Assembly: GCA_021772875.1 (NCBI GenBank)
Contig: JAJFLD010000117.1
Span: 1-26,676 of the forward strand
Reading direction: 5' to 3'
DNA: 26,676 bases
From: Ghiorsea sp.
GTDB lineage: Bacteria > Pseudomonadota > Zetaproteobacteria > Mariprofundales > Mariprofundaceae
Shown here piece by piece: positions 7,342-15,540 of this stretch; position 1 is the stretch's first letter, and every line of letters begins with the position of its first letter. The notes beneath the pieces are model-generated. The model did not search any database and was not told the DNA's origin. It saw only the letters and a list, made by a program, of their open reading frames with translations. A program made the position numbers and the translations under genes.

Positions 7342-8244
7342 TTAACTCTCAGTTTCAGGCGAAACAATATTGGCTGTGGCAATCAAGGCTCCCATGCCAC
7401 CCACCAATGCCCCACCAATAATCAGAGGCAACAGCATAGACCAGCCACTCAATGCAATACCTAAACTATCTTGCCAGCCCGAGCTAAACCAAAGCAATGG
7501 CCATAACAAAAACCAAGCAAGAAAACCTGCTCCCGCTCCAAGTGCCAATCCTTCCAAAACAAAGGGTAAACGCACAAACCATTCTTTGGCACCCATCAAA
7601 CGCATCAAATACACTTCATCGGCACGGGCCAACAAAATCATCCGTAACGTATTCGACACAATCAACGCCATGGCCAGTGCTAGAATAAGAGTGGCAAACC
7701 AAGCAAGGCTTTGCACTGTGCCAAGCACATCACCTGCTTCAACAAGTTTGAGCTCATCTTCATTGATCATGCCATAATTACGTTCTGCAACATCTTGAAT
7801 TTCGCTGAGCACTGTTGCCACTCTTGGCTCATGCAAAGTAATTTCAATGCTATCAGGTAGATGTTTGCTCAAACCCTCTGCATTCAAATTACTGCCACCC
7901 AACCACTTCTCCATCCAACGTTGCGCTTCTGCATCTGAAATCAAATGCAAAGATTGCACACCTTCAATATGGCTTAATCTATTTTGCAAAGCTTCCAATG
8001 ATGTTTGATTTTTTTCATCGACATACACATGCACTTTCACCTGTTCTTGCCATGAACCAACCCATTGCTGACCACCTTGCAATGCCAACCAAATCAAAGC
8101 CACCGACCATAATGCAACAGCAACAATCACCAGTGCTAACACTTGATGCACACCAAATGGTGGCAGCTGCCAGCCACCTGGCAATCGCATGGATGTTTGA
8201 TGGTTATGTTTGAGCTTAGGCGCAGAGCGTTTTAATGATTTCAT
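7342..8244 (-). CDS. ftsX: Cell-division ABC permease FtsX
   Basis: The 300-residue protein has the FtsX topology: a basic cytoplasmic N-terminus with Pro/Gly residues, TM1 (about 32-55), a periplasmic domain (about 60-170, including VKVHVYVDEKNQ and the WMEKWLGG region), and three C-terminal membrane segments (about 178-202, 222-247, 262-290). The short loop RADEVYLMRLMGAKEWFVR after TM2 is the typical FtsX/MacB coupling segment. With FtsE it forms the complex that activates peptidoglycan hydrolases at the division septum. Its ATG overlaps the ftsE stop in an ATGA, so the two are translationally coupled. Confidence 0.93.
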   Translation of the reverse strand: MKSLKRSAPKLKHNHQTSMRLPGGWQLPPFGVHQVLALVIVAVALWSVALIWLALQGGQQWVGSWQEQVKVHVYVDEKNQTSLEALQNRLSHIEGVQSLHLISDAEAQRWMEKWLGGSNLNAEGLSKHLPDSIEITLHEPRVATVLSEIQDVAERNYGMINEDELKLVEAGDVLGTVQSLAWFATLILALAMALIVSNTLRMILLARADEVYLMRLMGAKEWFVRLPFVLEGLALGAGAGFLAWFLLWPLLWFSSGWQDSLGIALSGWSMLLPLIIGGALVGGMGALIATANIVSPETES

Positions 8245-8924
8245 GCTTTTTTCCCCGTCACCAATGAACCTTGATGCAATTGCACAACCAATCCAGGGTG
8301 AGAAGTCAAAAGATGTAAATCATGGGTTGCCATCAAAACTGTAGTACCGAGTTTGTTGAGTGACATCAGCAAATCAAGCACATGACGCGCTGTATCATCA
8401 TCAAGATTGCCTGTTGGTTCATCAGCTAAAATCAGTGGTGGGTTGGAAATCATTGCCCTGGCAATAGCAATGCGCTGCTGCTCGCCACCTGATAATGTTT
8501 CAGGGTATGACCACAATCGATCTTCTAGGCCAACAAATGCTAAAACTTTTTTAACCCGTGGCAGCAATCGAACCGCATCCCAACCTTGCACCCGAAGTGG
8601 CATGGCCACATTTTCAAAGATTGTGCGCGAAGCGAGCAAACGATTGCCCTGAAAAATGATCCCAATCCGTTGGCGTAATTCACGAACTTGCCCTTCTGTT
8701 GCTCCACGTATCGTTGTATCTTGTACTTTAAGCTGCCCTGAAGTGGGCCGAAGACCACCATACATCATCTTTAATAACGTTGATTTTCCTGCACCACTTT
8801 CGCCAATCAAATACACAAAGCTGCCTTGAGGAATATCCATATTCAGCCCCGACAATGCCACTTTCCCTGTCTGGTAGCGCATCATCAAATTACTCATATG
8901 TATCATCGTTTGCTCTTGGCTCAT
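8241..8924 (-). CDS. ftsE: Cell-division ABC ATPase FtsE
   Basis: The 227-residue ABC ATPase carries all nucleotide-binding motifs: Walker A GESGAGKST at 41-49, Q-loop Gln92, signature LSGGEQQ at 144-150, Walker B LILADEP at 164-170 and a switch His in ATHD. The MIHMSNLMMRYQTGKVAL start region and its position before ftsX identify it as FtsE rather than LolD. The annotated ATG (8922-8924) has no clear RBS. The ATG at residue 7 (8904-8906) aligns better with the usual FtsE N-terminus and has an AGAG 6 nt upstream, so the true protein may be 221 residues. It leads the five-gene cluster and is divergent from the zinc-ribbon gene across only about 70 nt. Confidence 0.93.
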   Translation of the reverse strand: MSQEQTMIHMSNLMMRYQTGKVALSGLNMDIPQGSFVYLIGESGAGKSTLLKMMYGGLRPTSGQLKVQDTTIRGATEGQVRELRQRIGIIFQGNRLLASRTIFENVAMPLRVQGWDAVRLLPRVKKVLAFVGLEDRLWSYPETLSGGEQQRIAIARAMISNPPLILADEPTGNLDDDTARHVLDLLMSLNKLGTTVLMATHDLHLLTSHPGLVVQLHQGSLVTGKKA

Positions 8925-8994
8925 GGGCTAAGCGTAACGGCACAGGTCCATGCTGTCAGTAGGCAAGCCACTCAAACTTTGTCAGAGTTGGCAA

Positions 8995-9723
8995 ATGCGT
9001 GTTGTTTGCCCTGAGTGCTTTGCTTCATACCAAGTTGAAGCTGTGATTAAAAATGCTGTTTTGGTCTGTTACCGCTGTAACACCGAATTCGATAGCTATG
9101 GTAATCGGGTTGTTGCAGGCAATGCCACGGCACAAATTTTCCAACAACAAGAAGAACAAGCGCCCACCTTTGGTTTACGTGATTTGATGCAATCGGGCAT
9201 GAAAAAACGGCGCTCAAAATTTTGGTTATGGATGATACTACTTTTAATATCCGTTGCTGCTGCTGGATTAGTCCGTAATTGGGAGCAATGGTCGCATCAT
9301 AGCCTTATCCGTGGTTACACCATGAAAATTCAGCCCAAGACAGCTGTTTTGGATCGGGACTGGGAAATATTACCTACTTCTATCCACACCCAATGGTTAA
9401 AACGCGCAGATAATAGCCTTGTTCTTATCCTTGAAGGGCAAGTGGAAAATAAGGTCAGCATTGCCTTACCCACACCAGAAATAAAAATCACATTTATTAC
9501 ACAAACAGGTCAAAACACAGAACTCATTCAAGCCATCACAGAGCCCGCCAGCCTTGATGTGTTAACGACAGTTCCTTTTATGTCACCACCAGTGGATAAA
9601 ACACCCGTCAATGCTTTAGGCTCGCGTGGTTTTTTGCTTGTTATCGAAGATGTGCCACTGTCTACACAATATCTTTTGCTTCATGCTTTGGCCGTGCAGA
9701 AAAAAGGTAAAACTCAACTATAA
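8995..9723 (+). CDS. Zinc-ribbon (MJ0042-type) single-pass membrane protein with DUF3426-like domain
   Basis: From ATG 8995 the protein is 242 residues. An in-frame ATG at 8950 would add 15 residues, but the family usually begins directly with the zinc ribbon. The ribbon has CPEC at 5-8 and CYRC at 25-28. A charged linker follows (KKRRSK at 70-75), then one membrane helix at about 76-93 and an outer domain of about 145 residues. The outer domain contains LVLILEGQVENKVSIALPTPEIKI-type strands and the GFLLVIEDVP segment, resembling DUF3426. Topology is inferred as cytoplasmic ribbon and periplasmic DUF3426 domain. Function is unknown. It is divergent from ftsEX, an arrangement I recall from other proteobacteria, which suggests a link to envelope or division functions but does not prove it. 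Confidence 0.75.
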   Translation: MRVVCPECFASYQVEAVIKNAVLVCYRCNTEFDSYGNRVVAGNATAQIFQQQEEQAPTFGLRDLMQSGMKKRRSKFWLWMILLLISVAAAGLVRNWEQWSHHSLIRGYTMKIQPKTAVLDRDWEILPTSIHTQWLKRADNSLVLILEGQVENKVSIALPTPEIKITFITQTGQNTELIQAITEPASLDVLTTVPFMSPPVDKTPVNALGSRGFLLVIEDVPLSTQYLLLHALAVQKKGKTQL

Positions 9724-9786
9724 CGTATCTGCCTTCTTATGTGTTTGATACATTGATGGTTTGTTTGCAACCCCATTTCATCATTT

Positions 9787-10158
9787 TTATAACTTGGCCA
9801 CCAACATACCCAACCAAGCCATCGCTATACAAAGTACGACGGAACCAATCGTGTGTATAAGGCTGGTGGTGATAGAACCAAGCTCAATCAGACGAACAGT
9901 CTCTACTGAGAATGTTGAGAAGGTGGTGAATGAACCTAAAAATCCAACAATTAATAGTAAACGCAACAAATCACTCAAATGTGTTTTATCTAAAAACCAA
10001 ATCACCAAGAAACCCAAGGCGAAGCTACCCACTGCATTGACCAACAATGTTGCCCACGGATAACCCGTCCCCAGCCAACGTTGCATCAACAACACTACCC
10101 ACCAACGACAAACTGCGCCTGCTGATGCTCCCACTGCAATGGCTAAAACTTGTTTCAT
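9787..10158 (-). CDS. crcB: Fluoride channel CrcB/Fluc
   Basis: The 123-residue four-helix membrane protein matches the Fluc family in length and motifs: GASAGAVCRW at 10-19, the pore Asn41 in LLVNAVGSFALG, and the Phe-box and Na+-site segment GFLGSFTTFSTF at 72-83. It exports fluoride as a dual-topology dimer. A good RBS (AGGTAG) precedes ATG 10158. It is the last gene of the long minus-strand run, 16 nt after rarA. There is no room for a fluoride riboswitch directly upstream, so it appears to be expressed with rarA. No terminator is evident in the 63 nt after it. Confidence 0.95.
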   Translation of the reverse strand: MKQVLAIAVGASAGAVCRWWVVLLMQRWLGTGYPWATLLVNAVGSFALGFLVIWFLDKTHLSDLLRLLLIVGFLGSFTTFSTFSVETVRLIELGSITTSLIHTIGSVVLCIAMAWLGMLVAKL

Positions 10159-10174
10159 GTGCTTCTACCTTTTT

Positions 10175-11479
10175 CTAAGTTTTTCGCTTTTCTGAACGCC
10201 TTGCTTCTAACCAACGCTTACGTTCTGCCAAGGTTTTTTCAAAACCTCGCTCTACAGGCTCAAACAAACTTACCTCATCCATAGCTTCAGGGAAATGTTT
10301 TTGCGTGACAACCGCATCTGACTCATTGTGAGCATATTGATAACCCTGCCCATGCCCAATGTTTTTCATCAACGTCGTAGGGGCGTTTTTAAGATGTTTG
10401 GGTACATCGTGATGTTGCGTTTGTCTGGCCAAATGACGCGCTGCTTTTTCAGCCTGATAAACTGCATTACTTTTGGGTGCCAGTGCCAAATAAATAGTCA
10501 CTTCAAATAAACCTTGTTCACCTTCAGGAGAGCCCAAAATTTCAAACATCTTCTGCGCATCCAAAGCAAGCGTTAACGCTTTAGGATCGGCTAAGCCAAT
10601 GTCTTCAGTGGCCATGCGAATCAAGCGGCGCGCTAAATATAAAGGTTCTTCCCCTGCCTCCAACATTCTTGCCAGCCAATAACATGCTGCATCAGCATCG
10701 GAGCTGCGAATAGATTTATGTAAGGCGGAAATAAAATCATAATGCGCATCACCATCTCTATCATAACGGGCTTGCCTGCGTTGCCATTGCTGCTCAACAT
10801 CTTCATCAGACCACAACTTATCAGCATCTGCATCAAACAATGATTCAAGGGCATTCAAAGCATATCGCGCATCACCATCGGCCACCAAAGCCAACCATGC
10901 AATCGCCTTATCTACCACAGCAAATGATGGTGATTGTTTTTGCAACACACCTAAACCACGTTTGAGAATATGTTCAATTGCATTGGCACTTAAAGCTTGA
11001 AGCACAATGACACGGCAACGGGATAATAAGGCATTGTTGAGGGTGAATGAGGGATTTTCTGTTGTTGCGCCCACTAGAATCAAAGTGCCATCTTCAAGAT
11101 AAGGCAGCAAAACATCTTGTTGGGCTTTGTTGAAGCGGTGAATCTCATCAAGAAAGAGTAAATAGGTGCGGCCTGTTTGTTTGGCTTGCGCCACCACATC
11201 CTGCACTTCCTTTTTGCCCGCTGAAACTGCGGAGAGCTGGGCAAAAGGCATCTCTGCATGTTCTGCCATGATACGTGCCAATGTTGTTTTACCTACACCC
11301 GGTGGGCCCCAAAAGATGCAAGAGATGGCTCTGCCTTCTTGAATGCTATGGGCAAACCAGCCACTTGGTTCAGTACATTCAAGTTGACCTTGAACTTCTG
11401 CTAAGGTGGTAGGGCGCAACCTATGGGCAAGCGGCGTTTGCACATCCGACAATAACAACCCCGGCAGTGCCATATTCAT
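10175..11479 (-). CDS. rarA: Replication-associated recombination AAA+ ATPase RarA (MgsA)
   Basis: The 434-residue protein starts at ATG 11479, 4 nt after the preceding stop (ATG 11473 is an alternative). AAA+ motifs are Walker A GPPGVGKT at 58-65, Walker B LLFLDEIHRFNKAQQD around 107-122 and the sensor 1 stretch GATTENPSF. The C-terminal clamp-loader-like and tetramerisation part has EDIGLADPKAL, the SNAVYQAEKAA motif and KHLKNAPT, all diagnostic of RarA/WRNIP1 rather than RuvB or DnaX. It acts at stalled replication forks with SSB. Placement beside ftsK-lolA matches the conserved ftsK-lolA-rarA order of gammaproteobacteria. The open frame extends 49 codons upstream into the porin gene; I regard that extension as non-coding in this frame. 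Confidence 0.95.
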   Translation of the reverse strand: MNMALPGLLLSDVQTPLAHRLRPTTLAEVQGQLECTEPSGWFAHSIQEGRAISCIFWGPPGVGKTTLARIMAEHAEMPFAQLSAVSAGKKEVQDVVAQAKQTGRTYLLFLDEIHRFNKAQQDVLLPYLEDGTLILVGATTENPSFTLNNALLSRCRVIVLQALSANAIEHILKRGLGVLQKQSPSFAVVDKAIAWLALVADGDARYALNALESLFDADADKLWSDEDVEQQWQRRQARYDRDGDAHYDFISALHKSIRSSDADAACYWLARMLEAGEEPLYLARRLIRMATEDIGLADPKALTLALDAQKMFEILGSPEGEQGLFEVTIYLALAPKSNAVYQAEKAARHLARQTQHHDVPKHLKNAPTTLMKNIGHGQGYQYAHNESDAVVTQKHFPEAMDEVSLFEPVERGFEKTLAERKRWLEARRSEKRKT

Positions 11480-11483
11480 CTGT

Positions 11484-12626
11484 TTAGAATCTTTTACGCA
11501 ATGAAAACATAAAGCTATAACGTGCATCGCTGTATTTTCCAGCGTAAGCACCCTTTGCATCTGCACTTGGGTAAAGCATGGCTGTGTATGCGACATCCAA
11601 ATGCATACCCATTGTTTTACCACCAAAACCAGCCGTCAGGCGGTGGCCAGCCAAATCAGACAGCATAGGCTGATAATTCGAAATAGCATTGGCCGCTTGT
11701 TCATAACCATAACCAAAACGAAGTTGTGTATCATTTCGCCAATACCAAGTAAGGCCTAACAAAACATCCGTCGTGTTTTTAAAGTTCACTGCCAAAGCTT
11801 GTGTATTTGCACCATTTTTATTGACGTTTAAATCTTTAAATGATGACCACGTGCTATGTTTAATATCAAGCTCCACAAGCATTTCATCATCTAAAAGATT
11901 ATGTGCCAAACCCACATTCCACTCATCAGGTAAAGTGATATCCAAGCTTGAACCTGCACCATCGCTTAAATTTGCACTTGCGCCTTGACGCAAATGCACA
12001 CCTAAGGCCCAAAAGGGCATAAATTCCCAACGCAGACCTGCGTGTACACCCAATTTACTCCAGCTTGAGCCTGAAAAAGATGACCCATTGCTGGTCAGTG
12101 ATAAACGTTCGTCGTAAATATCCAAACCTGCAGAAACACCCAACGTATTATTGACACGCCAAAATACATCAGAGGCATAACGTGTCATGTTTAAATCAAT
12201 ATTACCCAACGTTGGGAATGCCGCTCCCCAATTGGCATGGGTGCCATAAGGTGTGGAGATATTTGCTGCAACACCCCAATCATCACCCTTGGGCAACCAA
12301 GAAAATGCGAAGGTGTTTGCTGCTGCCATTTTGATGTCACCATCATAAGTGACGCCTGCAACGCCTACCCTGCTCGTGCGGTAACGCGTCTGATTACCAA
12401 AAGATGCTTGCACACCTTCCTGCCAAGCCAATCCTGCTGGGTTATAAAATACGGCTGAAATATCATCTGCTGCTGCCACCACAGCATTGGCAGCACCCGC
12501 CCCTGATGGTGCCAAATCCAAATTGGCAAAAGCCGCAGCTTGCACTTGAGAAACGGATAAAATGGATGTGAACAAGGCACAAGACATATAAAATTTAAAA
12601 CTTTGTTTCACCAACAAAAAATTCAC
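11484..12626 (-). CDS. OmpP1/FadL/TodX-family outer membrane protein
   Basis: The 380-residue protein begins with a signal peptide (hydrophobic stretch about 12-28, cleavage probably after VQA at 28-30), followed by the family signature: AAFANLDLAPSGAGAAN, then the NPAGLAW motif. The rest is amphipathic beta strands with alternating aromatic residues and a C-terminal aromatic residue (SLRKRF), as expected for a BamA-inserted barrel. The family imports long-chain fatty acids or hydrophobic compounds such as hydrocarbons; the substrate here is unknown. Start is a GTG (12624-12626) whose G overlaps the lolA stop (TAGTG), supported by GGAG at 12634-12637. It sits between lolA and rarA, which are neighbours in many gammaproteobacteria. 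Confidence 0.88.
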   Translation of the reverse strand: MNFLLVKQSFKFYMSCALFTSILSVSQVQAAAFANLDLAPSGAGAANAVVAAADDISAVFYNPAGLAWQEGVQASFGNQTRYRTSRVGVAGVTYDGDIKMAAANTFAFSWLPKGDDWGVAANISTPYGTHANWGAAFPTLGNIDLNMTRYASDVFWRVNNTLGVSAGLDIYDERLSLTSNGSSFSGSSWSKLGVHAGLRWEFMPFWALGVHLRQGASANLSDGAGSSLDITLPDEWNVGLAHNLLDDEMLVELDIKHSTWSSFKDLNVNKNGANTQALAVNFKNTTDVLLGLTWYWRNDTQLRFGYGYEQAANAISNYQPMLSDLAGHRLTAGFGGKTMGMHLDVAYTAMLYPSADAKGAYAGKYSDARYSFMFSLRKRF

Positions 12627-13297
12627 TATAAAGCTCCACTTTCATCCGTGCCATTGGCATCAAAACCAATGACATCTACACCTTCAGGCACAACAAATTC
12701 AAAGACACTTTTATCTGGCGTTGTTTTATCAACATCCAACATATACAAACGATTGCTATTACCCAATACATCCCTGCTCTCAATCCAACGCAATGTTTTA
12801 TCTTGTATGCCCAACCACACTTCAACGGCTTGATTTTGTTGCTGCGGTTTAGTTTGTCCAATACGCACATGCCAAACAGCATAACCTGAATCAGCATCTG
12901 CAACATCCAATACCACGACATCCGCCAAACCAATACGCCCATCCAGCAGTTGCAGGACTACAGGGTCTACTTCACCCAAATCTTGCAACTTTTGCGCCTG
13001 CATCAAATCTGGTTCATACAACAACACCCCATCACCATTACTCACATAAAGCTGTTCATAAGGTTTGATATAATGCCATCTAAACTTTCCTGGGCGCAAA
13101 ACTGCCAAAGTTCCAGTATAAATGCGTTCCCCACCTTCATTATAACTCAGTACCTGTTTAAAAGTGCTGGAAAACCCCGGCATACTGGACATACTTTCCA
13201 AAGCAATGCCCAAATCAGAACTGGCCACCACAGGCGTTTCTTTGGCATAAAGCAAACTCGAACACAGCAATAGCGGCAAAAGAAGATAACGTAACAT
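12626..13297 (-). CDS. lolA: Outer-membrane lipoprotein carrier LolA
   Basis: The chosen ATG 13297 gives 223 residues and puts the signal peptide at the N-terminus (LRYLLLPLLLCSSLLYA, cleavage after about residue 17). The frame is open for 47 more codons inside ftsK, but those residues look non-secretory and are rejected. Mature features match LolA: GFSSTFKQV, YTGTLAVLRPGKFRWHY, the DGVLLYEPDLMQAQ segment and a C-terminal VFEFVVPEGVDVI strand. It ferries lipoproteins from LolCDE through the periplasm to LolB; those partners are not in the window. The gene lies 13 nt after ftsK, as in the classical ftsK-lolA pair. Its TAG stop overlaps the GTG start of the porin gene by one base. Confidence 0.92.
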   Translation of the reverse strand: MLRYLLLPLLLCSSLLYAKETPVVASSDLGIALESMSSMPGFSSTFKQVLSYNEGGERIYTGTLAVLRPGKFRWHYIKPYEQLYVSNGDGVLLYEPDLMQAQKLQDLGEVDPVVLQLLDGRIGLADVVVLDVADADSGYAVWHVRIGQTKPQQQNQAVEVWLGIQDKTLRWIESRDVLGNSNRLYMLDVDKTTPDKSVFEFVVPEGVDVIGFDANGTDESGAL

Positions 13298-13310
13298 ATT
13301 AGAAGATATA

Positions 13311-15536
13311 TTATTCAAAATGGCCTGCATCCTCTGCCGAACGCGACAAAACTTGGCGAACCCCACCTGCACCAGGTGGTGAAACCAAACCATCACGTTC
13401 CATTTGTTCGACAATACGACTGGCACGATTATAACCAATTCTTAAATAACGCTGCACCATAGACACTGAACACTTACCCTTATCGGCAACCAAATCAGCA
13501 GCCTCATTATATTTTTCATCTTTCTCATCGCTCAAATCTTCGGTCTCTGCACCATCAGCTTCCAGTGAGGTATGGAACACTTCCATGCGGTATTCAGGTT
13601 CACCCTGCTTCTTCACATGTTCCACCAAATCCATCACTTCTTGGTCATCAATGAATGCCCCATGCACCCGATGCACATCCCTGCCCAAATTCGAAAACAA
13701 AGCATCACCATGACCCAACAGTTGCTCAGCACCCATTTGATCTAGAATCGTGCGCGAATCAATTTTCGAGGATACTTGGAATGCCAAACGGCTTGGTAGA
13801 TTTGCTTTAATCAACCCTGTAATCACATCCACACTTGGGCGTTGGGTGGCCAAAATCAAGTGTAAGCCCGCTGCACGAGCTTTTTGAGCCAATCGACAAA
13901 TCGATTGCTCCACATCTTTACCCGCGACCATCATCAAGTCTGCCAGCTCATCAATAAGAATAACAATATAAGGCATGTGTTCGGCAGTTTCACCTTCCAC
14001 ACCTTCTTTTTTATTCTTTTCAGCAAGTTTATTAAAACCAGCAATATTACGCACACGTGTTTCCGACATCAAACGGTAACGGCGCTCCATTTCGTACACT
14101 GCCCAAGCCAATGCTTTGGCGGCTTTGTTGGGATTGGTTACCACTGGCACCAACAAATGCGGAATATCATCATACATCGATAATTCAAGCATTTTGGGAT
14201 CCACCATAATCATACGTAAATCTTTGGGTGAATATTTCATCAACAGTGAACAAATCATGGTATTGACTGATACGGATTTACCCGAACCCGTTGTGCCTGC
14301 AACCAACAAATGTGGCATTTTTGCCAAATCTGCCACCACGGGTTGGCCTGCAATATCCACGCCTAAAGCCATGGGTAAAATATGTTTTTTATCCGCAAAA
14401 ATTTTGCTCGCCAACACCGCGCGCATATACACCATTTCACGCTCTTCATTGGGCAGCTCAATACCAATCGCATTTTTACCCGGAATATTACCCGCCACAC
14501 GCACACTGTTGGCAGACATGGACCGCGCCAAATCATCTTGCAGAGAAATTACTTTGGATACCTTTGTCCCAGGTGACAATTCAAATTCAAATTGCACCAC
14601 GACAGGCCCTGGTTGAACCGCCACCACTTGACCTTCAATGCGATAATCAAGCATCTTTTTCTCAAGCATTCGCGACATCGCTTGCAAGACTTCTGCGCTG
14701 TATGTTTTGGCCGAATGTTGATGTTCTTTAAAGATATTAAGCGAAGGCAACTCAAACTCACCATTGGGCTTACCAAGGGCGAGCTGGGGCTGATGTTCTT
14801 CAATGCGCACGCGCTCTGCAATCTCCACAACTTCAGGTCGAATAATTTCGGGCTCTGAGTTTTGGATATGAACAGGGCGTTTCTTTTTTTCTTCAACTCG
14901 GGCTTCACGCCCTTCAACACGTTCGTGTTTTTCTTTGACTTGTGTGACTACACGCCCTTGCAAGGATTTTAATACATCTAGCACGCGCACACCAAGCAAA
15001 AGCAAACCTTGGGCTATTTTTTTAATCACCATCAACAATGAAATATGCGATGCCACCACAAAGCTGCTTAATAACATCGTTACCAAAACCACATCACGGC
15101 CAACCATATACAAAACACTGGTTAAACTTTGGGCAAACAAATAACCAAACGCACCGCCTGCACCTGCCGGCACAGCACTCACGGCAACGTGTGATGCACA
15201 CAACGCAGATAAGGCAAGCATGAAAGGAATCCAAAATAGGGCTGTCCAATCACCAAAAAATGGGCGTTTATCATAAGCAATGCGATAGGCCACAACCACA
15301 ACCAACACAAGAAAAAACCATGAGCCATAACCAAAGAGTTGCATCAATATGTCGGCAGTAGATGCACCCACTACGCCCATCATATTTTCAGGCAAAGTTT
15401 GTGTTGTGTTATTAAAGGATGGGTCTTCAGGGTTGTAACTGAACAGGGCTAAAAACAACATCACAACCATCGCTAGCAATAAAAATGCTAACGACTCGCG
15501 CCATATTGTTTTCGGATTCAAAACATCCAAGCCCAA
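13311..15536 (-). CDS. ftsK: DNA translocase FtsK
   Basis: The 741-residue protein has an N-terminal membrane domain of four to five helices (about 15-32, 71-88, 98-117, 128-145, 147-170), then a charged linker (195-250) that is short compared with E. coli FtsK. The motor follows, with FELSPGTKVSKV (alpha domain), Walker A GTTGSGKS at 414-421 and Walker B VILIDELADLMM. The gamma winged-helix domain is at the C-terminus (MVQRYLRIGYNRASRIVEQM). It pumps DNA during chromosome dimer resolution at the septum. The start is TTG 15536, fixed by GGAGGT at 15545-15550 with 8 nt spacing; this RBS overlaps the end of the RNase J gene. It is followed by lolA after 13 nt. Confidence 0.96.
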   Translation of the reverse strand: MGLDVLNPKTIWRESLAFLLLAMVVMLFLALFSYNPEDPSFNNTTQTLPENMMGVVGASTADILMQLFGYGSWFFLVLVVVVAYRIAYDKRPFFGDWTALFWIPFMLALSALCASHVAVSAVPAGAGGAFGYLFAQSLTSVLYMVGRDVVLVTMLLSSFVVASHISLLMVIKKIAQGLLLLGVRVLDVLKSLQGRVVTQVKEKHERVEGREARVEEKKKRPVHIQNSEPEIIRPEVVEIAERVRIEEHQPQLALGKPNGEFELPSLNIFKEHQHSAKTYSAEVLQAMSRMLEKKMLDYRIEGQVVAVQPGPVVVQFEFELSPGTKVSKVISLQDDLARSMSANSVRVAGNIPGKNAIGIELPNEEREMVYMRAVLASKIFADKKHILPMALGVDIAGQPVVADLAKMPHLLVAGTTGSGKSVSVNTMICSLLMKYSPKDLRMIMVDPKMLELSMYDDIPHLLVPVVTNPNKAAKALAWAVYEMERRYRLMSETRVRNIAGFNKLAEKNKKEGVEGETAEHMPYIVILIDELADLMMVAGKDVEQSICRLAQKARAAGLHLILATQRPSVDVITGLIKANLPSRLAFQVSSKIDSRTILDQMGAEQLLGHGDALFSNLGRDVHRVHGAFIDDQEVMDLVEHVKKQGEPEYRMEVFHTSLEADGAETEDLSDEKDEKYNEAADLVADKGKCSVSMVQRYLRIGYNRASRIVEQMERDGLVSPPGAGGVRQVLSRSAEDAGHFE

Positions 15537-15540
15537 AACC

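Noticed and set aside
9724..9786. Possible terminator between the converging zinc-ribbon and crcB genes
   Set aside because: Only a 4-bp GGTT/AACC pairing is visible, with no T-run; not supported.
10159..10174. Possible fluoride riboswitch before crcB
   Set aside because: Only 16 nt separate crcB from rarA, and the sequence holds just an RBS; no riboswitch consensus fits.
11480..11626. 49-codon N-terminal extension of the rarA frame into the porin gene
   Set aside because: It overlaps conserved coding sequence of the porin, has no RBS, and RarA homologues begin near the ATG at 11479.
13298..13438. 47-codon upstream extension of lolA inside ftsK
   Set aside because: It would place a non-secretory segment before a clear signal peptide and overlap the FtsK gamma domain.
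14116..14616. 166-codon plus-strand open frame opposite ftsK
   Set aside because: It lies entirely antisense to the highly conserved FtsK motor domain and has no recognisable features.
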